Shown here piece after piece: positions 1-13,348 of a DNA stretch of 64,000 nucleotides. The notes beneath the pieces are model-generated. The model did not search any database. It was given only the letters and a program-made list of their open reading frames with translations, and was not told where the DNA came from. This DNA comes from Acanthornis magna (taxonomy: Eukaryota > Chordata > Aves > Passeriformes > Acanthizidae), in assembly GCA_036785705.1 (NCBI GenBank), contig JAWUZG010000032.1, forward strand, positions 17,293,501-17,357,500, read 5' to 3'. The stretch's first letter is position 1. Each line of letters starts with the position of its first letter. A program made the position numbers and the translations under genes.

Positions 1-699
1 CTAAGCAGTGGCAGTGATTGTGATGTGACTTGTATTTGAGTGAGGTACAACTTAGGGTGAATCCAGTCTTCAGAGTCTGGCCATTCCTTATTCCACGAGA
101 AAAGCTCAGACCAAATGGCAGTAATTTCCTCCTGAAAAAGCGCTGATGGATGAGGGAGGTTATTGGATCAGTGGATCTCCTTTTTCTCTATGACATTTCA
201 GGTAAAATAAGGATGAAAACAAAGCATGGAAAAAGAATAAGGTCCAGAGGGCTTGAAGAAGCCTGATACAAAATATTCTGCTTCCCTTCATGCTTTCTGT
301 GAGTTGCCCGTTCCAGTTTGAAGTAAGAGAGCACATGATGACAAGGCAGAATGGAGTGGTACCATAACCATGTGTGCTCTTACAAATTTATGGTAAATCT
401 GAAGCAATGTGTGATGGAGATTGGCTTTCAGTCAAAAGTGATGGGCAAGATCATGTTTAGCGCAGCCTGAGATCAGTTCATACAGATCAGATGATGCAGT
501 TTGAGGGGACTGTGACCACCCAGAACAAAGCCCTGGCTAACTCAGTACCTTGTCTCTGACAGTGACTGACAGTGTACAGGAAAATGGTATTGGGGTGCCA
601 GTGATACAGGCATATTCCCATTTTCTGACAATCTCAAAGCCAGAAGTTTCCTGAGCTGAAGGTGGCATCTTTATGCAGAATAGCTCAGGATGGTCTTTT
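1..699. other. Intergenic, nothing recognised
   Basis: Unique-looking sequence of mixed composition. No open frame of meaning, no repeat element and no RNA gene that I can name. Confidence 0.7.
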
Positions 700-1775
700 T
701 CAATGACTTTGTCCAATTGCTTTTTGGAGCCCCTGAAAACTTCTAGCAGTTACAGCATCCTGTGGAAATTAATTCCTCAGTGTATCCTTCGTGCTGTGAA
801 AAATTGCCACCTTTGTTTTGCAACTACCACCTTGTAGGTTCAAGATGTGATGCCGTGTACTTCCCATTGTATAGAAGGAGTGAATAATCATTCCCTGTCC
901 AGCTTGTCCATGCCTTTCAAGGGTACATTTCATCTCCCTGCTGACCTCTAGGTGTGGGACTCCTAGGTTGTTTACTTGCTTCTTGAATATTTCCTTTCAT
1001 GCTTTTAATCATTGGTGGTGTGTGTCTGTCCTTTTTGTAATTGTACCCTTTTTGTTTTTAATAAAATTTTCATTTTCCTTTATCAGTTTTTTCATTGGTG
1101 AAGGACTGGAGCTCCATAGATGTTTCAAAATTCAGGAATAACAAGGGTTTTGGGTTCTGTTTCTTTCCTAATAGTTCTGGAGATACCATTTGCTGCTTTG
1201 GTGCTGCTAAACCCTGTGCTAATGTGTTTGTAGAAAAGGCTGTTGTAACACCAGGATTACTTTTCTGAGGGTTAACAGGCAGCTCCAAACCCCTCACTTA
1301 CCTCTGAATTTAGGGTTGCTTTTCCTTATATGCATAGATCTTGTGTTCATAGACACCAAATGTTGTCTGACATCTTATTGCCCGGTTGCTTTGTACCATA
1401 GCACTGAATTGTGATTCTGCTCAGTCATCCCTCATTTTTACAGCTTCAGTGGCTTAGTATTATCAATAAACCTCATTAGCTTATTCTCCATTGCCTTTTT
1501 TTGGTGGTTAGTGAACATGCTTAATGACACCAGCAGAACAGATCTCCACAGGACCCTCAGGTTTATTCCTCCTCTTTGTTTCTTTTAACTTTAGTTAATG
1601 GAGAACTTTCCCCCTGGTTTAGCATCTTTATGAGCCCTTGGTAAGGGATATTGTTAAACCTTGCTGTAAATCTGTTCCTACTTTATCAACCAAATGAGCT
1701 ACATCTACATGTTTGTGAACTCCTTCAGAAAACTGCTGGATTTGTGAGACACAGCTTCCCTGCACAACATCATTC
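700..1775 (-). mobile_element. Possible very old CR1/L3-like LINE remnant
   Basis: Several pieces recall the antisense of ancient amniote CR1/L3 copies. The segment 780-960 has GTGCTGTGAAAAATTG, TTGCAACTACCACCTTGTAG, GAGTGAATAATCATTCCCTG and CTTGTCCATGCC. The segment 1,620-1,770 has TGTTTGTGAACTCCTTCAG followed by a stretch like the one coding a CR1 reverse-transcriptase tail. The match is from memory and is patchy, so this is a weak call. The 75-codon minus-strand frame in it (1,070-1,297) is not a gene. Confidence 0.3.
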
Positions 1776-3963
1776 ACGATCTTTCTCTATCACATTTTTT
1801 CCATGCATCTACTTGTTTAATGCTTTTTAAAAAGTTTCCTCTGATTTTTTCAGTACAGTGTTTTTCAGTACAGCTGGCTTTGGTACTGATAAGGCAGGTC
1901 ACAGTTTGCCCTGTCTGTACTTCATGAAGCCACAGGCCAACCAGTGATGCCTGAAACATCATGAAGAGCAGCCTGGAAGACAGAGTCATTCTGAAATGTC
2001 CAAGGGATGCAATTATTGCTACAAAGACATTTTCAGGCCTCCTTCCTGGAACTGCCATCTGCTAGAAGATATGTGAGCATCAGTTGCTATGGTAGCACAA
2101 AAAATACTATGTCCAAACCCTGGAAACATGGAGTATAGGTCTAGAGCTGGGCTGTGGACCAAGAATCTCTGCAAGGTCTGCAGGATGTGAGTTTTATCCC
2201 TTTCCTGGCCTATGCAGAGAAATGTTTTTACTGTTGTATAGTCTCACAGCTGCCATGAATTCAGTGGCAGACTGTCATCCTGGTTGGGGATGACAATATG
2301 TGGAGCTTCTTGTAAAACAAGCCTTACTTTTGTTTTGCAAATCTCCCGGTGGAGAGGCCTACAAGGAGCAGCAATGGGCTGCAGTGAGACATTTTGGTGA
2401 CTGTTTCCCATTAAACTTATGCAACATCCATTGTGCTTGTGCAGCCTATTGCAAAAAAAATGGATGCCATCCCCAGAATGTTGGCTGAATATTGATTTAG
2501 CAAATGGTGAGAAAAAAAGGAATGAAATAAAAGGCCATTGTAGCTGGTGCTGCATATAAATAGCTGGGAGGTTAATTTATGTTATTTATGGAAATCTGGA
2601 ATAGTGGGAATGCTCTAATGCTTATCCCAGCTAGACTATTAGTGTTGTTCTTATATGCATGCATCACCATGTTATCTAAATGTCGCTAAGCCCTCTTTAA
2701 AAGCAGTCAGGCAAGGCTTTAAACAGACTAGAAAGGGGACTGTGAAAAAAGTATCATTTTCTGTAACTATTTATAAACCTAAAGGGATGCATGTAATACA
2801 AGTGCACATAAAATGCTTTTATTTACCAAACAGTAGATAAAAGCTGCAATAAAAGAAGAAAAAGAGAATCTCCTTCTCCCAAAAGAACAACAGCTCAGGG
2901 TGATTTTTTTAAAAAGCATATATATATAGTTGGCTCGTTTTTTGTGATTTTTCTGCTGAAAGGGTGCACATATGATTAGTGGAATCTCTCTGAACAAAAG
3001 AAAATCCTTCAGACCAAACTGTGTTCAATGTAGATTTGCCTTGTACAAAACACAGACTCCTCACTCCTTTGGCTATGCAAGTAACATAAATTAAGGAAAA
3101 TGCAAATGGAATATGTATCTCATCTCTTACCGGAATGATAACTACAGCACTTCTACGACAGGCACCGTGTTTTGCACTCAAGCCTTCTCTTTTAAAGGCT
3201 TGTGGAAAAGGTGTGACAAGGAGATCCAATGGTGAAGTCACATTCTACATCAGCTAAAAATACTCCCTGGTCAAAGCAAAGAGCGGATGAGAATGTGCCA
3301 GCGGTGGGGAGGGAGGCGAGCTTGCAATGTGTATAAACAAATGCCCCAACAACAACTGGAATGTATACAAAGCCATTGTTGGAGATTTCCTGCACCTTCA
3401 GGGGCTCATTCTTCTGCTGAGATTCACAAACATAGATGCTTTTTTGACAGGGTGTCTCAAAGAGTGTAAAAGCAAAAGCCACCACTAAATATAGAAGGCT
3501 GTCACATGCTGCCTTTAGTCACATTTCAATTCATTGTAAACTGCAGCATGCCTCGCACCACGGTTCTCCTAACCTTGGCGACGTGTTTGAGGCATTTTTC
3601 ATTTGGGCACATCCCTTTCTCCCCTCTAATTTGGAAATGCAAATGTAGATGTGCAGTTGATAATCAGGCAGTTTGGATGGTCCTGTTGAGCATTAAAATG
3701 TACAGGCATGTTTGAAACAACATGGGAAGTGCTGGTGAAAGGAGGAGCGAGTGGATGAGTCACTTTTAAAGCAAAGCAGGCAAACTGGGGAAAAAATAAA
3801 AGAAAAAGATCTGTGTCTTGACTCAGTGCCCAGACTCTTAAGATGATGCTTCACTGCAGACTCTGAAGTTCAGCTTATTTTTCCTCTCATTTGTTCTTTT
3901 ATTTTTATGTCTTACATAATGGAGCTTTGATTCATAGAAATCTATTTATATAGTCTAGGATTT
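1776..3963. other. Intergenic, nothing firmly recognised
   Basis: Short overlapping frames on both strands, none gene-like. The stretches 2,380-2,570 and 3,490-3,715 have the even, motif-rich look of conserved noncoding DNA, but this cannot be verified here. Confidence 0.6.
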
Positions 3964-4062
3964 GGGCCAAACTCTGAAGTCCTAGCTCTGTCTTTCCTCA
4001 GGCAAAATGGCCATTGTGGTTAGTGATATGAATGAGGTTTGCTAGGACTGTGTGTTCAGGCC
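3964..4062. repeat. Palindromic MITE-like relic
   Basis: Left arm GGGCCAAACTCTGAAGTCC followed by TAGC is the imperfect reverse complement of the right arm GCTAGGACTGTGTGTTCAGG plus CCT. Between them are GGCAAAATGGCCATTG and AATGAGGTTTGC, also partly complementary. The whole resembles a palindromic repeat that is common in turtle, crocodile and bird genomes (a form with GGGCCAAATCCTGAAGTCC arms around a CCATTGA core). I do not know its formal family name. Confidence 0.55.
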
Positions 4063-5028
4063 TGGACTCCTGGGGGGTTATTCTTGTTCACCCTGTAATT
4101 TCTTATATCCTTGCTAGAAGAATGATTTCATGTAAGGAACTCTAGGCTGTATTGCAGCTGGAGGACAAATTTCCTGAAATGGACAAAATACCCAGCTCTC
4201 ACTGCTGAGGCCGATATGAGCCTGTGCTCCCTCTGTGTGCTCAAAGTCAGTGCTTCAGGTCCCAGCTTTTTGCCATCTTTCCCTCTCTCCCCATCAGTCC
4301 TGCAGGACAGATGTGGAAGCCACATGCCAGCTGTTTGCTAGGAAAGCCCTGACACGAGGATGGGGATGTTCTCCCCCATCCCGGGGCTCCAGCATGGGAT
4401 ATTTGCTGTGGTGGAGGAGTGGCTGGACTGGGAGGCACCAGCACAGCCCTGCTCCAGTGCACATTTTTGAGGACAGCAGCTGGCTGGTGTAAATGAGGAC
4501 AGGCAACTGAGTGGGATCTTGGAAGTGGAGAGCAGGAGCTGGCTTCCCCCAGGGCTGCTTTGCTTGGGGCAGTTGGGTGTGAGCAGAGGACCCCACACAG
4601 TGGGTCTGTCCGAGGAGCTGGCAGAGCCAGCTGACCTTTTATCTGACAAGCTGGCAGCAAGGAATCGGCTGCCAGAGAGAGAGCTTCCCGCTGACATCAG
4701 AGTTATTCTTGGGGCTAGATGGAAAACAGCGAGAGATAATGCTCTTTGCTGTAATGATGAGGCTGATTTCAAATACTTTGCATGAAAATAGCAGCCCAAA
4801 CCCAACTAAGTAGGTCAGAGGAGCAGAACTAGAGAGATTTCTTTGCTGTGGCACCGTGACCAGGGGCTGGAGTTTTCCTTTAATAAAGTACAAACCCTAA
4901 AAGAAGCTCCTTCAGGGGCCAAAAATGTCCTGGAATATTCTTAGCAGTCTGCTAATACCTCAGCTCATCATCCAGCATATCTTGCAGTGTAAATGCTCTT
5001 ATAAGCTTTTTTGTTTGTTGGGGTTTTC

Positions 5029-5050
5029 TAGTTTGTTTGTTTGTTTGTTT
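5029..5050. repeat. (TTTG)n short tandem repeat
   Basis: Five to six units of GTTT/TTTG in a row within a T/G-rich stretch. Confidence 0.85.
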
Positions 5051-5200
5051 ATGGCTGCTGGTAAGAATGCAATATCTCTGACAGTACTACCTCTGGGTCA
5101 TATTTGATGACACAGTGTTCATATTTTTGGCCAAACTAAAAGAGATCACTATAATGATTCAGGGAGAATCAGAGAAAATATTTTCAGTATATGTTGGAAT

Positions 5201-5262
5201 ACACACACACACGCACACACACACACACACACACATTTATATATAGCTCTCTCTCTATATGA
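5201..5262. repeat. (AC)n microsatellite with flanking TA and CT tracts
   Basis: Thirty-five bases of AC repeat (5,201-5,235) with one G interruption at 5,213, followed by TTTATATATAG and CTCTCTCTCTATAT. Length polymorphism is likely. The minus-strand frames with runs of CV residues arise from this repeat. Confidence 0.97.
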
Positions 5263-8200
5263 AAATTTTGGTCTTTTGACTGATTTGTCATAGTCCAGAA
5301 TGCAAGAGCCATAGAGACAAGTATGCCAGTTTTTGACAATGCCAGAGTAATGAAATAGCCAAACAAGCACTCCTTAGCCCTTCACTTCCTCAGCTCTTAT
5401 TCTTTGAATGCTGGAGATAAATGTCATTTGTAAATCCCACTCCTTGCTAACATTAGTACTACGCATATGCACTTCCTTTGACAAATAACCCTGCCAGTGA
5501 AATCTGTAAGGCAGCAAACTTTAAAGTTTTCTTTTAAACGTGGATAATTACTAATTGGGGGCATCTGTCTCTGCGGAACACCCACACTCACTCTTCTTTA
5601 AGTGTTCCAGGTTGGTGACTTAGTCAAAGAGCCTTGAAACATTTGACATCCTTTCTCCTAATTATGAACTTTGTTAATCAGCTTTTTCTGCTGGAGTGGC
5701 TTTTCCCTCCTTTCCTTTTCTCTTTGCTTTTGGAGCACCAGTTAAGCCTATGGTCCTCGGCTATGCTCCTTTTCACACACAACCCAGCTAACTGAGCTGA
5801 CCCACAGGGTACAGGACAACTCTGAAAGACCTGAGCCTGTTGGCTCAGCCACTGCTTGGGCTCCTGCCAGATCCCCAGCAGCACCACGCAGCAGAGAGCA
5901 GAGCCACTCCTGTACAATGCTGTCTCATGCCAGGAAATCTGAGGACCTCACTTGTGTGTGGGAAATCATCCCTTCTTCACAAGAAAGGCACTGCTCCTCA
6001 GAAGCCTGTTTCCTCCAGACTGAAGTTTCTGTCTGGTTATGTTGCCACAGGAGGCACCTTGAGGGAGCCTGTGGAGATAAATCATCCAGTCCAGTGGGCA
6101 GACCCACTCTGTCCCTCAGCCCAGAGAGAAGAGATGCATTTTCTCCCTCTGGTCCTTGGTCCTCTCCTGGCTTTACCATATCAAGAGGGGGACTGATAAA
6201 TTACCTCAAGCCAATGTCACTTGTCAACTGCTGTGCTGGAGCGAAAGGGCTCCAAGGATATCCTGATCTGAAGTCTCTTAAGGTCCCATGAATTGTCTTC
6301 TGGAGTTGCCTGCCTTTCTCCACTGACTCCAGACAGGTCCTTGGGAAACTGGCCTCTGAAGTTAGCCTAGAGAGGAGGCAAAGCCTGGTATTTGTGAATA
6401 CCTCTGTCCCTTGTCCTTCCCAGGTATCCTGAAACCTTGAAGCCATCGATAGTGAGAACAGGATGGAACTGGAGATTTTTGTGAAGCTGTGAATAAGTTT
6501 TCTTACTCTATATGCTTTCCTCTTTATCTTCCACTGCTGTCGCATTTTTGTTTTACCCTGTTGTATTCGCTGCAAGCTCTTCTGTGTTCCTAGTAATTTT
6601 TTTTCTAGCAAGAAGTTGTTGGTGCTACTAGGAGGAAGGAAAGTGCTAAGTTGCTTTTGGGGTAGGTAGAGAAATCCCTGCTGGGTATTTAACCTACATT
6701 TGTTTTCAATTTACAGGAGTGTTCAGGTTCTAAGTCTGCTGTTAAAGATGAAATGAAGTAGCTCAAGTAGCTCAATAGGATTTAGCTGAATTACTGAAAG
6801 AGCTATACTAACAAAATTTGTAGTGTCTTTTCATGGAGGTCATGAAGTCTTGAAACAGGGAGGAGATTACTGGACAAGTTAAATTTCCTTGGAGCTGACA
6901 GCCTTACCTTTCCCCAGATAGCAGTCCATTTTAATTGTAAAGGAAGATATTCTCTGTTCAAAGCTCAGCATTTGACTGACATATCCAACACCACGCTGGC
7001 AACATTAGTCCCTGGCAGCCCTACGCAGGTTGATGAGAGAAGCAAATTCTGCAAAACAGGGAAACAAAGGCAAGTGGCAAGTCACACAATGCACTTCTTG
7101 TCTGCATGTATGTGAAGTTCATTGTCAGGAGCCATCCTTTCCTCCAACTGTAGGAGAAGGCTGCAATTGTGGAAATTCCCAACAATGGTTTTGAAGTAAC
7201 AGAGGCTCTAGCGCATCTACGCAGAAGTACTGCATGTTCAAAGGGACAAAAGGGAAGGCCCTCTAAAGCCGCGAAACTGTAGCAGGGAAGGATATACCCA
7301 TAGTTTCTCTTTGTAAAGCCAGCAACTGAGCAGCTTCTCTTGTAACTCCCAGCACTCTTACTCTGCTCTGTCTTAGAATCAGTGCTGTATCTCGTAAGGT
7401 GGAACTGGTTAAAGGCAGGGCAATCTTTTAAAGGCCTGCTAAAGGATTTTGCTTAGAATTTGTCTGTTTAGGAACATTTTTTCATTATACATTACTGTCT
7501 CTGCTTTCCATGTGAGTCTATAGTTTCACATCTAGACTGCAAGTAGAGAACATCTGTAGGGTCACGTATAAATAGTCACATAAATGGCTGGCAGTGGACA
7601 AAGGAATCACTTTGCTGAAGCAGGTAATTGATGGGCAAGTTACCCAAAAGAAAAGCTGACTCTTCTTCCTTGAGAAAGATGTAACAGGCCTTCTGGCATA
7701 CGGATTTTTGGATATTAGTGGAAGTACTTTTTTTTCTTTGAACCTAAGTAATTAGTATTTTCTCTTACAATAAACATGCCAAGTTTATGCCTCAAAGATT
7801 TCTTGTTCATACTCCATCTACATATAATGTTTCCTGGCTGGCTGGCTTCATAGCGTCTCAGCATTCAGCATCTTAACATTTTTATTGCAGCAGGAACTTT
7901 GCTGCAGTGGTCATTTCCTTCACCCTCTGCTTAGACTACTCAATCATCACTTTTTCTTTGCTGGCTCCTTTCTCTGTGGTGATCACATCCCTGTGCTGGC
8001 TCTCATCTCTGTGATATCAGGCAGAAATAATTTCTCGCTGCTTGCAAACTCTATTAGAGCCTGTCCCCACCCTGCCCATAAACCTTCATTCACTGTCAGG
8101 AGGCTGACTTCCACCTTCATCAGCCACAAGCAAGCACCTCTTCTATTTTCTCCTCAGGCTTGGGTGGAGCTCCTGATTAAAAATGTGCAATGCTCTCTCC

Positions 8201-11070
8201 CTTTCTTCCAGGCCCTGTTTTCAGAAAGGCTCTCATTTGAACACTGCGCGCCAAAATCTTGCCTGTGGTTTGCTGGACCTGCAGGGTGGCTGAAATTGTC
8301 CTATGTTTTGTTGTGTCTCTGGATCTGGTTTTTCATGTCTGTGTTGTAAGCAAGGACGGTGTTCTTGTGTACTGAATAGTGCAGTGGGGATCCCAAGTCT
8401 GTGACAAGCACCAGTGACTCATTGCATGGGAGCGTGCTTGGGCAGAGAGGAAGGGAGGGGAAGGCACAGTGATTTTAAGAAGCTCCTTTCCCTCCCTTTA
8501 AACACTCTCTTTGATACACCTTAGCACCGTCCCTCGGGGGGAATGCTGTGTAAACCTCACAGACCTTTACTTCAGCCTCCAGCTCCGGCCTGGCTTTCTC
8601 CAGGAATGCAGGGAGCTACACAGGATGCTTTCATATATTGCATTACAGTCTGAAACCAAGGCAATGCTTTCGAGTGGAAAACCCAAGTCAGCCTCAAAGA
8701 ATTGAGAATTTGGTCGGTAGCCAACTTCTTCTGTGTAACTCTGCTTTTCACATCACCCAGCCTTCCCTTTTCCTTGAGGCTTGGTCCTGGAGAGAGTTAG
8801 GCTCTTGCTTTCTCCAGGAGTTTTTACTATTCTGAACAGTGCAGCATTTTACTGTCAGGTGCATCCTCCCTCTCCAGCTATCCCTGTGAGGAGAAGCAGC
8901 ACACCCGAGAGAGAAAAGGGTGTTGTGAAGGACTGTTTATAAATGACTTCAGTGAGGCAGAGTGATGTGTCATTCTGGCAGAGAGCCCATTAAAGAGGAA
9001 GCACTACTCTTGAATGCATTCAGCTGGGGTTTCTGAGAACTCCTTTATACCCACTCATTATTCATTTCACATTCTGGAAGTGGATGGTCATGTTTGCCTA
9101 TGTGACGCAGATCTTAATAGTTTTCTGCAGTACTACATCATTTAGCTCTCAGCTAATACAAACCCAAGCTAGTAATTAACATTAAATGCTGAGAAATGGA
9201 TCTGATGTGATGAACACTCAGCACATAATGAGAATGCTGTGATTTCTTACTTGGAAGCCATCGTGGTCTTACAACATAACCAGTTGTTACAGATGCCCGA
9301 GCAGAATTGGGATTAACAATAGGATCTGGTTACACTTGCAAACCTAATTGCTGCTAGTCTGGTAGAAGTTGCACTTTCGGGCTCCACTTTGACAGATAAC
9401 AGCTCTGGCATCTGTTGTCATTTCGTAATGGTGTAATGCTATTTATGCCACAGAAATCCCAGCTGAGCCATGAATTACATGTAGATCAGGCACACCATGG
9501 AAAATGCAGCTGTGCTGGGGGACGAGGCTTGCAAGCAACTGCTCTGCAAGGCCAGTGTGTACACTGCGGAGTAGGACAATGTAAGTCAACCATAATAATT
9601 ATTAATAAAATTATTAAAGTGCCAGCAAAACTGTGACCTGAGCATGCCAGACACTGCAAAACCAGCAGCTGGTTTCTGCTGGACATATAGACAGCCAGGA
9701 AAAAAAAAAAAGTCTTAACAATGAGTGGGCTGGAGACTTTTTTCTTCATACCCTTAAGAAGACAGGTGCCAGGAGGAGGTAAATACGCTGCAGCCCTTCT
9801 GTCTTCTGATGCTGTCAGGATCCTGGTGGTGGTAGTGACTGTGGCAGCTCCTGTAGGAACCTTGTCTCCTCGGATGATGAGGGTACCAAATGTTCTGGGA
9901 TGAGCCCTGAACACAAGGGCATATTTCCAGCATCCCTACTTTTCAGAATGAACTGTAGAGGGGAGAGGTCCCAGTTTCTTGCCCCATGCAACATGGCTGC
10001 AGAGCTCCAACCTCTCCACACTGCGAGGTCCAGGCCTTAAAAGCCACTCAGTGGGAGACGTATGATAGAGAAATACAGAGAAAAGCTGTCCTTTGCTGTA
10101 GGAGAGTGACCTTCCCTGCTCTGTGGTTGTGTGGATGTGGACAAACCTTCCCCTGTGTCTCTCCAGCCTTGATGCTCAGTGCTTGTGGCAGGGGAGGAGA
10201 AGGGACACAAAGCAGTGCTTAAAACAGAGTAGGGTGGCCTCTGTTGCGAAAGTATCTTCATCTAGCTCTGGATCCAGGCAGAAATAGGATGCTATGTTTA
10301 GGGTCAGCAAATAATGGGATGGCAGCAAATAGGAGACTGACTGTGTGCTTCTTGTGTGATTTGTGTCTTGGGTTTGGGTCTTGGGGGGGTTCCTCTATAG
10401 GGATGTGTCTCCAGTTGGAAAGCTGCAATGCAAGTGGAAATAAAAGACAAGTGGGAGAAGGGGTAAAGAATGAGAACAGGGGAGAAGCCAGATAAAAGCA
10501 GACAGTGAACCAAAGGTGAACAGATAACAAGCAGTTGGCAAAGGTTTGAAACAAAAGCTTGATCAACTCATGCCAGAGAAAAGCCAGCCTGTACTGTGGA
10601 AAATTTTGAGTGCACTGTATCAGACTTTAGCCTCACCCTGACCAAAACATTCCACATCCATATCAGGCAGATAATAGAGAAAGTTCTCATGGAAGTTCAC
10701 ACAGTAGCAACTTGGAAAATATAGTGATGTGAATCCTGATAGTGTAAATATAGATAGAGCACTGACAGGTATCCATTGAGTTTATCCTGGAAAAATTAAG
10801 CATTGAAGGGATTCTACTAAAATTGGAACTTGTCTCAAGCCCAAAGGCTGGATCACAAAACTTGCCTCTCTGGTGAATGCACAGCAATTCCTTGCAAATG
10901 GTCATCAACCATATGACTTACCATGAAATAACTTGTTTTTCTTCTCTTTCCCTGTTAAAAATACATTGTTTAAACTGTTGTAAACTGAGCTGAATAGAAA
11001 CTTTTGTACCAGATACAGGATGATCGAATGTACTATTTCAAAGCCGTCTCTCTTGGGCTTATGGCTTTGC

Positions 11071-11106
11071 TTTGTGTATTTTTAAGATTTTGTGTATTTT
11101 AAAGAT
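11071..11106. repeat. Tandem duplication, 2 x 18 bp
   Basis: TTTGTGTATTTTTAAGAT (11,071-11,088) is followed directly by TTTGTGTATTTTAAAGAT with one mismatch. Confidence 0.9.
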
Positions 11107-13290
11107 TTTGTTTGCTTAGAATAGCCTTCAGTTGAAGCAGCAGGCATTATAATGTATCCACTGTCCCCTCCTTGACTAAATTAATCCCAACAGACATAGA
11201 AACAGGTTCTCAAGGGGAAATTCTTCATGTATGCTTTCAGTCAGTCCTTCTTTTCTCTGTGCTTTTATTTTTTAGTTTTTAGTGTAGAAATGTCACAGTC
11301 ATGATCTGTCTTGTTTTTAGGCTGGTAATTCCATTTCCCAGCTTTGTTCAGTTTCCCTTGAGCTATTGGATCCAAAATGCACAAAGGAAAACTAAAAATG
11401 TTTGAGTCCAGTGGGGTAGCTAAGGTCAGCTTTGGGCCCACAGTATGAATAGAAAAAGGATAATCTCTTGCAATGTGCCTTCATGCACATTCTACAATGG
11501 CACATATTAATTTTTAATCTATTAATTTTCTAAATTATTCATGTCAGAGAAATAGAATAAAAGGAGGAAAAGTAATGGCAGACAGTACCTAAAAACAGCA
11601 TTCCTGAGCAGCTAATGATATCTTTCCACTCTCAGAATGCTCTAGTGCTCCATCTCTCTTCCCTGATCCTCTTGTGGACACACCTGTGAACGGACATAGG
11701 TTACCTGATGCTCTTGAGGCTGAGCTTTGCAGACACCCCAGTGCTGGTGTCAATGCCAAATCAGGGACCTGCACCTCACCTTCAGCCACTCTTTTCCCCC
11801 CTGCAGGGATTCTTCCTCATACCTGTGCTGACAGTGTTGCCTGTGTGTCCCTGCTCTAAATTAGGTCAGGCATCTCTTCTGTGTGAAGGAAGAAGCAAAC
11901 GAATATTTTTGGGGGTCCTAGGCCAAAATTCATTAAAAATCACTCTCAAAATGGATACAGTGCATAGGCAGGTTTACCATTTGGTGAATCAGATGTTTTT
12001 TCCTTGACACCACCTTGTTTAATAGTGTCAGTAGTGCATGTGCCTGCAGATGACACCGTACAGACCTGACCTCTGGCTCCTTCAGCCTCTGCTCATCTGT
12101 CTAGTGAGAGCTGCTGTTGCCTCACAGTGCTACACAGATCAAAAGCAGATAGTTAAATATGCCTACAGATTTTCAGACCTGCATCTACATCTCTCTGCGT
12201 ATTTGGGTGACACACAGCACGACTGATGCTGATCTCGATTGCACTTTTTTTGCATTACCGTCAAACAAACAATGAAAGAGCCATGAGTGGAATCCTCTAA
12301 GGTATAGCTGTCTGCGTGCCATCTCCCTGCTTGAGTTCTTCAGGTCGGGAAGACTGTGAGAGCAATCCTCTGCAGGAGCTTTTATTTTAAATTAAAGATG
12401 CTACATGACTATTATGTCATGAGGCATCATGAAAAATACCCTTTCAGGAGATCAGATTGACACTTCCACCCTGCAAGTGCACAGTGCAGCAGCTACACAT
12501 ATTGCTAATGTTTGTGTAGGCACTGTGTAAGGTCCTCGAGGGCAGGCAGGGAGGCATCGCTTTGTTCTCTCACCTGCACTGAATAAAGAGCGTTGTTGGC
12601 GCGCCGATAAATCCTGCCACAGACCTTTGTTATGCTTGGAAGAAAAACAATGTTGTGTGCTACAAAGGCCCGTGGGTGATAAGAAAAAGTTCACTTTGTT
12701 TTGTTTTAAATAGGTGTTGCTTTGGGCATAAGGCATCTACATAAGGGGATACGGCAGTGATGAGGACAGCTAGATGAGACTGACAGCTGCAAGGTCCCTA
12801 AAGAGACCTGAATTTCAGTGTCTTACTCCGTGCTTTTCTCCTGAGCCATCTTCAGCATCTATCCAACACAATCTAACAAGTCGCAGTCCTGCTAGAAAAT
12901 TCAAGGCCAATTTTTTCATTGCCCGGGTGCCCAGTTGCCAAAGCAGTGTGCACTTCAGTTCGCATCTCCAGGTACGGAACCTGTAAGAAACTCGGCCTTG
13001 TGTTTGCCCTCCCCAGCACCCACTTTCGGAAGGAAGGATAGAGTTCTGAAATACCCTCTCTAGAATTTGCTCTATGTCCTGCATGCAGCCCTGATGCTGC
13101 AAGAAAACTGTGACAAGAGTGATCGTATCCTCCTGCACCTTCTTGCAGTTGGCCTCCACAGAACCACTGGGGCATGGACACAAGATGTATCCCTGTGCAT
13201 GGCCTGTCTGGAATCCTGGTCCTCCTTTTCGTACTGAAAGAGTGAGTACAGGATTGCTGCTTTGGAAAAGTCACCTGAAAGCCACTAGTG

Positions 13291-13348
13291 GGTTGTTTTT
13301 TTTTGGGGGGGGGTTTTGTGGAATTTTTTTGTTTTGGTTTTTTTTCAT
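13291..13348. repeat. T/G homopolymer-rich tract
   Basis: A run of T, then nine or more G, then a further series of T and G runs up to TTTTTTTTCATG. Low complexity; prone to sequencing error. Confidence 0.85.

Noticed and set aside
3750..3830. Two AP-1/MARE-like sites (TGAGTCAC and TGACTCAG) close together, attractive because BACH proteins bind such sites
   Set aside because: TGASTCA is expected about eight times by chance in 64 kb and I see about that number scattered over the window, so the pair is weak evidence.
4247..4805. Several overlapping frames of 100-155 codons on the minus strand
   Set aside because: They overlap each other and plus-strand frames in a G+C-richer patch where stops are rarer. 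No domain is visible.
7885..8349. 154-codon plus-strand frame with hydrophobic stretches
   Set aside because: The hydrophobic look comes from T/C-rich DNA. There is no family resemblance and no sign of codon-level constraint that could be judged from one sequence.
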